A stretch of 64,000 nt of DNA from Listeria ilorinensis (GTDB lineage: Bacteria; Bacillota; Bacilli; Lactobacillales; Listeriaceae): the NCBI RefSeq assembly GCF_913566895.1, contig NZ_CAJYCN010000002.1, positions 186,001-250,000 of the forward strand, given 5' to 3'. The translations under genes and the position numbers were made by a program. The first letter of the stretch is position 1. Every line of letters starts with the position of its first letter. Positions 17,968 through 27,011 of the stretch are shown one piece after another. A model generated the notes under the pieces. It made no database searches, had not been told where the DNA came from, and saw nothing but the letters and a program-made list of their open reading frames with translations.

Positions 17968-19530
17968 CTACTCTACTTTATTTTGTTCAAATTGATGGTA
18001 ATACTCTTTATAAAATTCATTGTCCGATAAATCAGCTGCTTTTTTAGCTTGTTCCTCTGCTTGCCGTTCATTTCCTTCATGCAAATAGCATACTGATAAA
18101 ATATAATGTGGATCAGGGAGAGTTGGATTCATTGAAATAGCTTTGTCTGCTAATTTTTTTGCTTCTTCATAATTCTGCTTATCAAGCGCCTCTGAAGCCA
18201 TCAATGTATAAGTATATTCATCTGCACTATTCGCCTGAATAAGGTAGGAAAATAACTTGTTTGCTTCTGTCGGCTTATGGTCATTCAAATAGCTTTGGGC
18301 AAACGAATTACTTGCCCTTGCATCAATTGGATCATATTGCTTTGAAAAACCTAAGTAAAGAAATAAACAGCTAAGAACACATACCGCTCCACCGTAAAAG
18401 AATTGCTTCCAATGGAAATATTGCTTTTTTATTGACAGCGCCCCAGCTAAGAAGAACCCGCCTACAAGTCCGCCTACATGCCCTGAAAGACTGATGCCCG
18501 GCATAAAAATATCAATTACTAGATTAATCGCTACGAGAGCCGCAATACTTGTTCCGATTGATTTAGCATATACATGTGGTTTAATTACGACTAGATACAA
18601 AAGTGCACCAAATACAGCAAATAACGAAGTACTTGCGCCAAGCGAGACTGCTTCCGAGTTAAGTGCAAAAGTTGCAATATTCCCAGCTACTCCACCCAAA
18701 AGTAAAATAACTGCATAACGCCACTTACCATAGACCTTTTCTGCCCATGGACCAACGACGTATAACATGACACAGTTCGATGCGATATGCATAAAATCTC
18801 CATGTAGGAAAATTGGCGTTATAAAGCGCCACCATTCCCCTTCATAGACAAGCGGATTGAAAAAAGCCCCCCACTTTAGAAACGTGTAGGTAGTCAATTG
18901 ATGATCGCTTAGCCAAGTAAGCAAAAAAGCAATGACTGCCACCGCAATAAAGGTATACGTAACGAGCGGCTTTTCTTTTCGAGCTTGCTGCTGTTCTCTG
19001 CTGACCTTTTTCGTGATATATCCAATGACAGCATCACGCTCCGCAGTAACCATCTCTTCTGTTACAGGACCGGTTAGTCCCAGCTTTTCTTCAGAGATTT
19101 GCAAATGACTGGCCAATTTACTTAGTGCGGCTCCCATCTGGTCTTCTGCCAGCAAGAAATTATAGAGTGTAATCTTTTTATTTTGACTAGTAACCGGATC
19201 ATGAAACGATGCTGATTCATTCCCCACTGGAGCAAATGGACTAATATATAAATTAATTAATGGTAATTTCATACGCCCCATCTGCTTGCGTAGGTTTTCA
19301 GCAACTTGCAACGTGTTTGATATATCCCGTTCAATCACACTGGACCAGCCAACTTCCCGCATCTGGATCCGGATGACAGGACGATCCTTTTTGCCTGGGT
19401 TATCTAACCAAAGTTCAAATTTCTCTTCATGAAGATGAATCAGTCGATAGTTCTCTTCACGCAAGAAATAATTTGTTAGATGCCAGAAAACATATTTTTC
19501 TAAGAGGCTCAAAAAATTCCCTGCTTTCAT
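17968..19530 (-). CDS. gluP: Rhomboid intramembrane serine protease with C-terminal TPR (GluP/YqgP)
   Basis: The 520-residue protein has an N-terminal soluble domain (1-185), a membrane region of about seven helices (about 190-390) and a C-terminal part with two TPR-like repeats (about 410-515). The rhomboid elements are HIASNCVMLY in helix 2, the catalytic serine S300 in GASTS, and the catalytic histidine in SGHVGGLVGG. The residue after the catalytic Ser is Thr, whereas rhomboids usually have Gly (GxSG). In B. subtilis this protease acts in membrane-protein quality control with FtsH and cleaves the magnesium transporter MgtE. Confidence 0.92.
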   Translation of the reverse strand: MKAGNFLSLLEKYVFWHLTNYFLREENYRLIHLHEEKFELWLDNPGKKDRPVIRIQMREVGWSSVIERDISNTLQVAENLRKQMGRMKLPLINLYISPFAPVGNESASFHDPVTSQNKKITLYNFLLAEDQMGAALSKLASHLQISEEKLGLTGPVTEEMVTAERDAVIGYITKKVSREQQQARKEKPLVTYTFIAVAVIAFLLTWLSDHQLTTYTFLKWGAFFNPLVYEGEWWRFITPIFLHGDFMHIASNCVMLYVVGPWAEKVYGKWRYAVILLLGGVAGNIATFALNSEAVSLGASTSLFAVFGALLYLVVIKPHVYAKSIGTSIAALVAINLVIDIFMPGISLSGHVGGLVGGFFLAGALSIKKQYFHWKQFFYGGAVCVLSCLFLYLGFSKQYDPIDARASNSFAQSYLNDHKPTEANKLFSYLIQANSADEYTYTLMASEALDKQNYEEAKKLADKAISMNPTLPDPHYILSVCYLHEGNERQAEEQAKKAADLSDNEFYKEYYHQFEQNKVE

Positions 19531-19633
19531 TACAAATTATATCTTCTACTATACGCAAAAAAGCAGGCGTTGTAAACAACCAACTCCCGCTTTCCAGGCG
19601 ATTCCAGCAATTTTTTCCAATTTGTTATCGCTA

Positions 19634-20176
19634 TCAGTCAACAAGCAATTTTTGTACAGGGATGTCGTGTTTTTCATTTGAAAAAAAGTGCCCACTTTGC
19701 TCGCGAAAAAGAAGTGCTACTGTGTGCCCACCATATGTCGCCAGATAGCGATCATAGAATCCGCCACCAAAACCTATCCGGTACCCTTCTGTTGTAAACG
19801 CGACACCCGGTATAATCAGTAAATCAATTTGTGCAGCATCGACAAGTTTTGCAGTCGGTGCAGGTTCCATTAAACCAAACCTTTTTTCAATCAATAGATC
19901 TCCCTTCTCGTACTCACGAAACTGCATCGTACGAGATGGATAAAGTGTTTCCGGAATGACAACTGTTTTCCCCATTTTGTTTGCTTCAGCTAGGATAAAT
20001 CGGGTATTAACTTCCGGAAATCGAGATAATGTAACACCTACACAATTTGCAGCCTGCCACTCTGGAGTTTGAAATAATTTCTTAGCAAGTTCGTAGGAAC
20101 GAGCATCATAATCTTCTTTTGACAATTTTTCTAATTGATCGATTACGAGGTTGCGCAGATTCGCTTTCTCACTCAA
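19634..20176 (-). CDS. yqgN: 5-formyltetrahydrofolate cyclo-ligase
   Basis: This enzyme converts 5-formyltetrahydrofolate into 5,10-methenyltetrahydrofolate with ATP, returning a storage folate to the one-carbon pool. The 180-residue protein has the family end block DLLIIPGVAFTTEGYRIGFGGGFYDRYLA (about 114-142, positions approximate), with the glycine-rich phosphate loop. The ribosome-binding site is AAGGAGGG. Downstream come gluP, yqgQ and glcK; the 103-base gap to gluP shows no terminator. Confidence 0.93.
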   Translation of the reverse strand: MSEKANLRNLVIDQLEKLSKEDYDARSYELAKKLFQTPEWQAANCVGVTLSRFPEVNTRFILAEANKMGKTVVIPETLYPSRTMQFREYEKGDLLIEKRFGLMEPAPTAKLVDAAQIDLLIIPGVAFTTEGYRIGFGGGFYDRYLATYGGHTVALLFREQSGHFFSNEKHDIPVQKLLVD

Positions 20177-20230
20177 TTTTATTCCCTCCTTTTTAAGAAA
20201 GAAAAAAGCAACAGGCCGAGTTCCTGCTGC

Positions 20231-20380
20231 TTACTTCGTTTCGCGGTGTAACGTTACACGGCGTAATCTTGGACAATATTTTTTAAGTTCAATACGTTCA
20301 GGATTTTCACGTTTATTTTTAGTAGTGATATAATTGCGATCACCGCATTCAGTGCATTCTAAAGTAATATTCACGCGCAT
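20231..20380 (-). CDS. rpmG: Ribosomal protein bL33
   Basis: The 49-residue protein is bL33, a large-subunit protein near the E site. It has CTECGDRNY at the start and KKYCPRLRR near the end. The second cysteine pair is incomplete, which is also the case in B. subtilis RpmGA. I set the start at the ATG at 20380 with GGAGGG in front; the frame remains open 60 bases further upstream but has no support. The short gap to yqgN suggests co-transcription. Confidence 0.95.
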   Translation of the reverse strand: MRVNITLECTECGDRNYITTKNKRENPERIELKKYCPRLRRVTLHRETK

Positions 20381-20529
20381 TCTATTTCCCTCCAACTCTA
20401 TCTTAAGCTTATTTTTACGAGACCTGTATAATAATACCATTTTTAACGAATAGTTGCAAGGGCTTCTCTTAGAAGAAGTTTTTAATTTTATTACAAATTC
20501 AATAAAACATGGTGTTTTAAAGCGATTTA

Positions 20530-20538
20530 TGCTATAAA
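20530..20538 (+). promoter_or_regulatory. Extended -10 promoter for the 20.6-21.5 kb gene pair
   Basis: TGCTATAAA is an extended -10 element about 40 bases before the first gene of the pair. No good -35 is visible. The stretch 20381-20577 otherwise holds only the divergent promoter area of rpmG. Confidence 0.5.
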
Positions 20539-20577
20539 TAGAAGTAGAGTTTAGAGGAAAGAGGTGTAAATAGATAT

Positions 20578-20949
20578 ATGACCGCAGTGATTATTATTCT
20601 ACTCGCGGCAGCCATTATCTTGTTTGTTTTGTCTTTTACCCAAAAAGGCGAGAATAAACATCTTGAAGAGGAACTTGAAGAAGTGGCTTCGCAGTTAATG
20701 CACGAGAACTACGAACTTAAAAAACGTGTCACTGTTCTTGAAAAAGCAATGAACATTGAAAAAGCAGCGCTAAAAGAGGATGAAGATACTTCAAGTGACA
20801 ACTCTCCAACGCCTAAAATGAGAGAATTACTAAAAAAACAAGTCATCACACTCTATACAACGGGCATTGCGACGGAAGAAATTATTGAGCAGTCTTCTCT
20901 TCCAAAAGAAGAAGTTGAAAAAATTATCGAAGAATATCTTGAACACTAA
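20578..20949 (+). CDS. Single-pass membrane protein with coiled coil and C-terminal HTH-like motif (SwrB/DUF6115-like)
   Basis: The 123-residue protein has one N-terminal membrane helix (residues about 3-21), a charged coiled-coil region (about 25-65) and a Ser/Asp/Pro linker. A C-terminal helix-turn-helix-like segment reads [17 protein letters not shown]. This order is that of SwrB and related DUF6115 proteins, which influence flagellar assembly in B. subtilis; whether this protein has that job is not known, and no flagellar genes are nearby. The ribosome-binding site is GAGGTG. The next gene starts 47 bases later on the same strand. Confidence 0.6.
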   Translation: MTAVIIILLAAAIILFVLSFTQKGENKHLEEELEEVASQLMHENYELKKRVTVLEKAMNIEKAALKEDEDTSSDNSPTPKMRELLKKQVITLYTTGIATEEIIEQSSLPKEEVEKIIEEYLEH

Positions 20950-20996
20950 AAGTTCGTTTCGAATACAGATAAGAAAAGATCGAAAGGAGCGCACTG

Positions 20997-21479
20997 ATGA
21001 AAAAAAACTTACAAATGCTTGCGCTTGGATTCCTAATTTCAGCAGTTGTCTTATTTATCGGTGATCAATTTTTTATAACGGATACAGACGCTGCGACTGA
21101 GACAAAAGCAACACAAAAAGCAACTGAAACCAAAGCTAATTCTTCCACTAAGAATTCCGATGACAGTAATACTTGGAAAAAAAAGTATGAGGACTTGCTC
21201 GCTCAACAGGAACTAGAGAAGAAAGAAGCAGAAGATGCTAAAAAAGCAGAAGAAGCCAAAGCAAATGAAGTCAAGACATATACGTTGACGATCCAAAAGG
21301 GTGAGCCTTCTTCCAAAGCGGGAGAAGAGTTGCAGGCAAACGGTATTATTAAGAGTGCAGATGATTTCAATAAATATGTGAAAGATAATGGCTATGAAGG
21401 ATACATTCGTGATGGTCAATATGAAGTGAAAAGTGATATGAGCTATGAAGAGATTGCAAAATTACTTTCTCACCGTTAA
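20997..21479 (+). CDS. Membrane-anchored MltG LysM-like domain protein without catalytic domain
   Basis: The 160-residue protein has a signal-anchor (about 4-22) and a low-complexity linker rich in Thr, Lys, Ala and Glu (about 28-95). The C-terminal domain (about 96-158) matches the N-terminal LysM-like part of the lytic transglycosylase MltG (YceG). The pattern is KAGEELQANGIIKSADDF, then GYEGYIRDGQYEV and SYEEIAKLLS. The MltG catalytic domain is absent. It should sit outside the membrane, where it could bind peptidoglycan. The ribosome-binding site is GAAAGGAG, and a terminator follows directly. Confidence 0.75.
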   Translation: MKKNLQMLALGFLISAVVLFIGDQFFITDTDAATETKATQKATETKANSSTKNSDDSNTWKKKYEDLLAQQELEKKEAEDAKKAEEAKANEVKTYTLTIQKGEPSSKAGEELQANGIIKSADDFNKYVKDNGYEGYIRDGQYEVKSDMSYEEIAKLLSHR

Positions 21480-21483
21480 ATAA

Positions 21484-21519
21484 AAAATGACAGCCTGCGT
21501 ATAACTGGCTGTCATTTTT
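21484..21519 (+). terminator. Terminator after the MltG-domain gene
   Basis: The stem AAAATGACAGCC / GGCTGTCATTTT is perfect over 12 base pairs and ends in a T-run. It begins five bases after the stop codon. Confidence 0.92.
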
Positions 21520-21531
21520 ACAACTATATGG

Positions 21532-21572
21532 AAAAACAGCTCCTCTTTATTTACTAAGGAGGAGCTGTTTTC
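21532..21572 (-). terminator. Terminator after pnp
   Basis: The stem AAAACAGCTCCTC / GAGGAGCTGTTTT is perfect over 13 base pairs. In the minus orientation it lies just after the pnp stop codon and carries a T tail. Confidence 0.92.
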
Positions 21573-21574
21573 TA

Positions 21575-23761
21575 TTATTTATCGTTATCTTGTTTTTTAG
21601 GCTTAAATGGTTTTTTGAAAGGTTTCTTTTCAGGGCGTTTCCCTGCATCGTCGCCTTCTTTTTTCTCAATGAGCGCTTTGCGTGACAGATTCACACGCCC
21701 TTGATGGTCGATTTCGATCACTTTTACAGTTACTTCATCGCCCAGTTTTAGTACATCTTCTACCTTACCAACACGTTCATGCGCCAGCTCGGAAATGTGG
21801 ACAAGACCATCTGTCCCTTTGAAAAGTTCAACAAAGGCGCCAAATTTTTCGATACGACGAACCTTTCCTGTATAAATTTCACCCACTTGTACTTCGCGAA
21901 CGATATCTTCAATAATGCCCATCGCTTTTTTATTCATCTCTTCATCTTGAGAAGCTACATAAACGGTCCCATCTTGCTCGATATCAATCTTAACGCCGGT
22001 TTCCTCAATGATTGCATTGATTTGTTTACCACCTGGTCCAATGACATCTTTGATCTTATCTGGCTTGATATTCATCGTTACGATTTTCGGCGCATAAGTA
22101 GAAAGATGTTCACGCGGTCCATTAATCGTTGTCATGAGATGATCGAGAATGTGAAGGCGACCAGCTTTTGCTTGCTCCAGTGCTTCTTCAAGAATCTGAC
22201 GACTCAGTCCATCAATCTTGATATCCATTTGCAAAGCAGTGATCCCATCACGTGTTCCAGCTACCTTGAAGTCCATATCGCCAAAGTGGTCTTCCATCCC
22301 TTGAATATCTGTCAAGATCGTATAGTCGTCCCCTAGCTTCACAAGTCCCATTGCAATCCCTGCAACAGGTGCCTTAATTGGTACACCTGCATCCATCATG
22401 GCTAGTGTTGAACCGCAGATACTAGCTTGCGAACTAGAACCATTGGATTCCAAGACTTCAGAAACCAAACGTATCGTGTATGGAAATTCTTCTTCAGATG
22501 GGATCACATATTGTAAAGCACGCTCACCAAGTGCACCGTGCCCAATTTCACGACGTCCTGGTGCGCGACGAGGTCCAGTTTCTCCAACGCTGAATTGTGG
22601 GAAATTATAATGATGCATAAAGCGTTTATATTCTTCTGTTCCAAGGCCATCAATGATTTGGTGTTCACGAAGCGGTGCCAGCGTACAAATGCTGAGCGCT
22701 TGTGTTTGACCACGCGTAAATAGACCCGAGCCATGAACACGTGGAAGAAGACCAACTTCAGAAGACAGCGGACGGATTTCATCCACTTTACGACCATCTG
22801 GACGAATCTTCTCTTGAGAAATCAGACGACGCATTTCATCTTTTTCGATCATTTCGAGAATATGGGCCACTTCACCTAGAATATCGTTTTTATTTTGATC
22901 TTCTGCATATTCTTTTTCCTCAAAGACAGCCAGAATTTCTGCTTTGACATCATCAATCGCAGCTTCACGTGCTTTCTTTTCCTCTACTTGGATGGCTGTT
23001 TTCATTTTGGATTCGCTAAGTGCTTTTACTTCTGTTTCTAACTCTGGATCCGTAACAAACAGTTCAATTTCACGTTTTTCTTTACCAACTGCTTGAATGA
23101 TTTCTTCTTGGAATTTGCAAAGTCGTTTGATTTCTTCATGCCCAAACATGATTGCTTCAAGCATTGCTTCTTCTGATACCTCTTTAGCACCAGCTTCTAC
23201 CATATTGATGGCTTCATACGTACCAGCTACAGTAAGCGTGATATCACTTTTTTCAGCTTGTTCAACTGTAGGATTGATTATATATTCACCGTCAATACGG
23301 CCGACATCTACACCTGCAATGGGGCCTTCAAACGGGATATCAGAAATGCATAGTGAAATAGAGGATCCGAGCATGGCGGCCATTTCTGGTGAACAGTCCT
23401 GATCTACACTAAATACGGTAGACGTGATCTGCACTTCATTACGGAAACCTTCTGCAAATAGAGGGCGGATCGGGCGGTCAATCAGGCGGGCTGTAAGGGT
23501 TGCTCTGTCACTTGGACGACCTTCACGCTTTAAAAAACCACCTGGCACCTTACCAACGGAATACATTTTTTCTTCGTAATTCACTGTAAGCGGAAAAAAA
23601 TCGCCTGGTTTAGGCTTTTTGGAACCAACAGATGCTGTTAGAACAACTGTGTCCTCATAACGGACGAGTGCAGCACCGCTTGCCTGTTTGGCAAGCTGGC
23701 CTACTTCAATGGATAGTTTTCTGCCGCCTAGTTCAGTAGAAAATACTTGTTTCTCTGACAT
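21575..23761 (-). CDS. pnp: Polyribonucleotide nucleotidyltransferase (PNPase)
   Basis: PNPase degrades RNA from the 3' end with phosphate and can add tails in reverse. The 728 residues have the family order: two RNase PH-like domains (about 5-230 and 310-545), a KH domain around [22 protein letters not shown] (positions about 560-585) and a C-terminal S1 domain starting at [21 protein letters not shown] basic Lys/Pro tail ends the protein. I chose ATG 23761, behind AAAGGAG; the frame runs 17 codons further without a site. It lies downstream of rpsO, as in most bacteria. Confidence 0.96.
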   Translation of the reverse strand: MSEKQVFSTELGGRKLSIEVGQLAKQASGAALVRYEDTVVLTASVGSKKPKPGDFFPLTVNYEEKMYSVGKVPGGFLKREGRPSDRATLTARLIDRPIRPLFAEGFRNEVQITSTVFSVDQDCSPEMAAMLGSSISLCISDIPFEGPIAGVDVGRIDGEYIINPTVEQAEKSDITLTVAGTYEAINMVEAGAKEVSEEAMLEAIMFGHEEIKRLCKFQEEIIQAVGKEKREIELFVTDPELETEVKALSESKMKTAIQVEEKKAREAAIDDVKAEILAVFEEKEYAEDQNKNDILGEVAHILEMIEKDEMRRLISQEKIRPDGRKVDEIRPLSSEVGLLPRVHGSGLFTRGQTQALSICTLAPLREHQIIDGLGTEEYKRFMHHYNFPQFSVGETGPRRAPGRREIGHGALGERALQYVIPSEEEFPYTIRLVSEVLESNGSSSQASICGSTLAMMDAGVPIKAPVAGIAMGLVKLGDDYTILTDIQGMEDHFGDMDFKVAGTRDGITALQMDIKIDGLSRQILEEALEQAKAGRLHILDHLMTTINGPREHLSTYAPKIVTMNIKPDKIKDVIGPGGKQINAIIEETGVKIDIEQDGTVYVASQDEEMNKKAMGIIEDIVREVQVGEIYTGKVRRIEKFGAFVELFKGTDGLVHISELAHERVGKVEDVLKLGDEVTVKVIEIDHQGRVNLSRKALIEKKEGDDAGKRPEKKPFKKPFKPKKQDNDK

Positions 23762-23849
23762 TTTATCATTCTCCTTTTCTCCAGAAAGAATGACTGAAAC
23801 TTTACCATGCATTTATTTTTTCATGCACACTCGGAAAATATGGAGCACA

Positions 23850-23908
23850 CATGAATCCAAAAACCTGAGAAGTGTTTGCTTATATCCGCCCACGTTTTTG
23901 GATTCATG
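23850..23908 (-). ncRNA. Long-stem hairpin in the pnp 5' leader
   Basis: A perfect 15-base inverted repeat (CATGAATCCAAAAAC at 23850-23864 and its complement at 23894-23908) encloses a 29-base loop, between the rpsO terminator and pnp. There is no T-run, so it is not a terminator. In E. coli PNPase controls its own mRNA through a leader stem cut by RNase III; this stem is well placed for a similar system, which is inference. Confidence 0.6.
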
Positions 23909-23945
23909 CGATAAAGTTTCCGTTTCCATTCTTTCAAATTAAAAT

Positions 23946-23976
23946 AAAAAGCGGGAGACATATTGTTCCCGCTTTG
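23946..23976 (-). terminator. Terminator after rpsO
   Basis: The stem AAAGCGGGA / TCCCGCTTT, with a loop of about 10 bases, is followed by T residues in the minus orientation. It starts about ten bases after the rpsO stop. Confidence 0.88.
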
Positions 23977-23985
23977 TTTGGGTTT

Positions 23986-24255
23986 TTATCGACGTAAACC
24001 TAAACGTTTGATAAGTTCGCGGTAACGTTGCACATCTTTCTTACGCAAATATGTTAGCAGATTACGGCGATGACCAACCATCTTCATTAGACCTCTGTAA
24101 GAATGGTGATCTTTTTTGTGTACGCGAACGTGATCATTCAAGCTGTTGATTTCAGCAGTAAGTACAGCGATCTGTACTTCTGGTGAACCTGTATCCGTAT
24201 CATGAACACGGTATTCAGCAATGATTTGATTTTTTTGTTCTTGAGTTAAAGCCAT
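23986..24255 (-). CDS. rpsO: Ribosomal protein uS15
   Basis: The 89-residue protein is uS15, a primary binder of 16S rRNA in the platform of the small subunit. The family core is complete: [13 protein letters not shown], then [18 protein letters not shown] and the C-terminal [12 protein letters not shown]. It has a strong AGGAGGTGG ribosome-binding sequence. A terminator follows, so much of the transcript should end before pnp. Confidence 0.98.
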   Translation of the reverse strand: MALTQEQKNQIIAEYRVHDTDTGSPEVQIAVLTAEINSLNDHVRVHKKDHHSYRGLMKMVGHRRNLLTYLRKKDVQRYRELIKRLGLRR

Positions 24256-24379
24256 GTTAACTCCACCTCCTAAATAGTATATCCCCGGTCACTGAGCCAA
24301 GCGTTGGTGAATCGTCAAAGCCAAGCAACGGTTCTTGTCGTACAGAATTAAAGATACACTAAAATCGACCTAAAAGCAA
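24256..24379 (-). promoter_or_regulatory. rpsO promoter and structured leader
   Basis: A promoter TTGCTT-17-TATCTT is visible (24374-24379 and 24351-24356), leaving a leader of about 90 bases. The leader holds a duplicated GCTTGGCT word, a CGTTG/CAACG stem and the motif GACCGGGGATA before the ribosome-binding site. S15 is known to control its own mRNA in several bacteria, including Geobacillus. Whether this leader is that element needs a covariance search. Confidence 0.5.
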
Positions 24380-24387
24380 GTCTTAAT

Positions 24388-25323
24388 TTACTTGTTGGCA
24401 AAATATTTGCGTGTATCCGACTCATCCTGTTTCAGTTGGGCAATCAAACCTTCCACCCCATTAAATTTCAGTTCTGGACGAAAGAAATGATACCACTCAA
24501 TTTCAGCATCTTCTCCGTAAATCTCTTGATTAAAGTCTAAGATATACACTTCGATGGATAGCGCCTGATCTTCTTTAAAGGTGATATTAAAACCGATGCT
24601 CGCCATCCCCATGTATGTTTCCCCATTTACACGAAACTTGACTGCATAGACACCTAGCTTTGGAATCAAATACCCTTCATCTACAAGAATATTGGCTGTC
24701 GGAAAGCCAATGGTCCGGCCGCGCTTATCGCCATGGATGACTGTCCCTTTCGTCGTGTAAGGATAGCCAAGCAGTTCGTTCGCCTCATCAAGCTGTCCTG
24801 CTTCAATGTAACCGCGGATAGTGGTCGAACTGATTTTAGCATGCAAGGCTTCTTCCTTGTCAACAACCGTTACGTCAAAGCGACCTTCTGCATAATCCGG
24901 CAAGTCTTTCATTGAACCGGCACCTTTTTTGCCATATGAATAGTCAAAACCTGCTACAACGTGTTGGACGTTCAAATCAACAAGATATTTTTCCACAAAT
25001 TCAGCTGGTGTTAAATCTGAAAAGGCCGTTGTAAAGCGCACAACATAGAGTAAGTCAACGCCAAGTGCAGCCATTTTTTCTTGTTTTTCTTCTAGCGGCG
25101 TTAGATATTTTATTTTTTTTCGCACCTTGCTTAATACAACAGACGGATGTGGATCAAAAGTCATCACAGCAAGTTTTAGACCTTTTTCATTTGCGATCTG
25201 CCTCGCTTTTTGGATAACTGCTTGATGCCCTCTATGTACACCGTCAAAAAAACCTAATGCCATTACTTTTTCTGTTTGATCTTCTATACAGTTGTCGGGA
25301 TAGTGTAAATAAATCGTCTTCAT
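24388..25323 (-). CDS. ribF: Bifunctional riboflavin kinase / FAD synthetase
   Basis: The enzyme makes FMN from riboflavin and FAD from FMN. The 311-residue protein has the nucleotidyltransferase domain first (GFFDGVHRGHQAVI with the HxGH-type motif near residue 30, and SSTTIRGYIEAG near 165). The riboflavin kinase domain follows (GDKRGRTIGFPTANI near 195). In Bacillus it is also named ribC. It lies upstream of rpsO and downstream of truB, the conserved order. Confidence 0.96.
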   Translation of the reverse strand: MKTIYLHYPDNCIEDQTEKVMALGFFDGVHRGHQAVIQKARQIANEKGLKLAVMTFDPHPSVVLSKVRKKIKYLTPLEEKQEKMAALGVDLLYVVRFTTAFSDLTPAEFVEKYLVDLNVQHVVAGFDYSYGKKGAGSMKDLPDYAEGRFDVTVVDKEEALHAKISSTTIRGYIEAGQLDEANELLGYPYTTKGTVIHGDKRGRTIGFPTANILVDEGYLIPKLGVYAVKFRVNGETYMGMASIGFNITFKEDQALSIEVYILDFNQEIYGEDAEIEWYHFFRPELKFNGVEGLIAQLKQDESDTRKYFANK

Positions 25324-25404
25324 GCCAGTCCCCTTCTCATTTCAAAATATCCTTAGTTATCATAATACAACGCCTCATTACTTGCAAGCATGTGAATTGG
25401 CAGA

Positions 25405-26319
25405 TCAGCCGTTTTTAAGCATGATCACTTTCTCGGGCTTATATAGACCAGGCTTATTTGGATGGCGCTGATAGATGGCCAGAAGCCTTTCTTGATAAAA
25501 TAGTGCAACTTGCGGATCCGTGAGATTTTCAAGCTGATCTTCCGATAATACACGGCCATTTAATACCTGCTCTGCCAATTCTGCATTAAGCTCCATTCGG
25601 ACAAAACTTGCAGCACCTTTTTCAAGCGGTTCTAAAAAAGACAAATCTTCCGCCTGCATCTTTTCTTCAATTTCGGCCAGTGTCAGACAGTCCTCTGCTT
25701 CAAACAGTCCGCTTTTCGTACGAATCAGTTGCTTCATATGGGCCGGATACCCTAGTGCTTCACCTATCATTACGGCAAGTGTGCGAATATATGTCCCTTT
25801 GCCGCATTGAATACGGATTTTAAATGACGGATCATCTGCTGTAAGTGGAACTTTTTTGCCAAGACGGATCAACTCTTTGATTTGCACTTGTCGTTTTGGG
25901 CGCTCCACTATTTCACCTTTTCTAGCATATTCATACAGCTTTCGACCATTCACTTTGACTGCTGAATACATCGGCGGAATTTGTGTGATTGTCCCAGTCA
26001 AATCAGCGAGAACCTGTGCTAAAATTTCTGGTGAAATGGCTTTTTCGATCTGCTGCTCTGCCACAACTTCACCAGTCGCATCTTCGGTTGTTGTACTCAC
26101 ACCAATCACTACTTCAGCCTCGTATGTTTTCCCCTCATCCGTAATATATTCCGCAAGCTTAGTTGCCCGCCCCACACAGATCGGTAACACACCTTCGACT
26201 TCCGGATCAAGCGTGCCTGTATGCCCCACTTTTTTGGTATGTAAAATTTTGCGTAATTTAAAAACAGCATCATGGCTGGTCATGCCTGTTTCTTTCCAAA
26301 GCGGGATAATCCCATCCAT
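25405..26319 (-). CDS. truB: tRNA pseudouridine(55) synthase
   Basis: TruB makes pseudouridine 55 in the T loop of tRNAs. The 304-residue protein has the catalytic aspartate D38 in VGHTGTLDPE, the conserved KTYEAEVVIG strand and a C-terminal PUA-like part. The ribosome-binding site is AAAGGAGGG. Between rbfA and truB is a small hairpin with a T-run (26339-26367), so expression may be tuned there. Confidence 0.96.
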   Translation of the reverse strand: MDGIIPLWKETGMTSHDAVFKLRKILHTKKVGHTGTLDPEVEGVLPICVGRATKLAEYITDEGKTYEAEVVIGVSTTTEDATGEVVAEQQIEKAISPEILAQVLADLTGTITQIPPMYSAVKVNGRKLYEYARKGEIVERPKRQVQIKELIRLGKKVPLTADDPSFKIRIQCGKGTYIRTLAVMIGEALGYPAHMKQLIRTKSGLFEAEDCLTLAEIEEKMQAEDLSFLEPLEKGAASFVRMELNAELAEQVLNGRVLSEDQLENLTDPQVALFYQERLLAIYQRHPNKPGLYKPEKVIMLKNG

Positions 26320-26338
26320 TTTGTACCCTCCTTTACTG

Positions 26339-26367
26339 AAAAAAAGAGGCAGTTTGCCGCTGCCCCT
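26339..26367 (-). terminator. Internal terminator-like hairpin between rbfA and truB
   Basis: On the minus strand AGGGGCAG and CTGCCTCT pair (one G-U) around a 7-base loop, followed by seven T. It lies inside the nusA-truB gene run and would lower transcription into truB and ribF. Confidence 0.75.
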
Positions 26368-26372
26368 TCTGT

Positions 26373-26726
26373 TTAATCTTCTTTATGCAAATCACGTAAT
26401 AGTTCATCGATCCGATTCCCGTATTCGATTGAACTGTCGACTTCAAATAACAATTCAGGAACTTTACGTAGCCGAATTCGACTGCCAATTTCTGAACGGA
26501 TAAAGCCGTGTGCTTTTTCGAGTGCCAGAAGTGAATCTGCGCGCTCTTTTTCGCTACCGAGAATCGAGATATAAATGGTTGCCTGCTGCAAATCGCCTGT
26601 TACTTCAACACCTGTAATGGTTATAAAGCCCAGTCTTGGATCTTTTAGCTTGCGGCCAATAATATCGCCTAATTCTTTTTTCATTTGTTCAGCCACTCGA
26701 TTGGCTCTGACATTCATTTTTTTCAC
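26373..26726 (-). CDS. rbfA: 30S ribosome-binding factor A
   Basis: RbfA binds the small subunit late in its assembly and is needed for cold adaptation in other bacteria. The 117-residue protein starts [17 protein letters not shown] and contains [27 protein letters not shown], the KH-like core (roughly residues 28-54). ylxP ends six bases upstream. The protein has the usual length. Confidence 0.96.
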   Translation of the reverse strand: MKKMNVRANRVAEQMKKELGDIIGRKLKDPRLGFITITGVEVTGDLQQATIYISILGSEKERADSLLALEKAHGFIRSEIGSRIRLRKVPELLFEVDSSIEYGNRIDELLRDLHKED

Positions 26727-26732
26727 CTCTGC

Positions 26733-27011
26733 TTATATGAAATCTATGGCCGTTGAGCTGCGTTCCCACTCGGGAAAAGAGTCCAAGAAAGCGATAATCG
26801 CTTGGGACTCTTTTTCGAGATGATTTTTATCGCCTGAAACAACGGCAAAAGTGATTTCTATTCGCTGCCATTTATCAAGAAAAGCTGTTTCTGCAATCGA
26901 AATATTGAACTTTTGCCGAGTACGCGTTAAAATCCGACGGGTTACAGCACGTTTTTCTTTGAGGTTCCCTGCATTATAAATGATAAATTCGGAAACACAG
27001 ACCAAGATCAT
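26733..27011 (-). CDS. ylxP: DUF503 family protein YlxP
   Basis: The 92-residue protein is the DUF503 family member found between infB and rbfA across Firmicutes. Typical parts are [22 protein letters not shown] and the C-terminal stretch with [16 protein letters not shown] role in ribosome assembly has been suggested from context, not shown here. The start overlaps the infB end by four bases (ATGA), so translation is coupled. Confidence 0.9.
   Translation of the reverse strand: MILVCVSEFIIYNAGNLKEKRAVTRRILTRTRQKFNISIAETAFLDKWQRIEITFAVVSGDKNHLEKESQAIIAFLDSFPEWERSSTAIDFI

Noticed and set aside
25856-26503. Plus-strand open frame of 215 codons opposite truB and rbfA
   Set aside because: It is antisense to two conserved genes, has no ribosome-binding site and shows no recognisable motif; a shadow of the coding strand.
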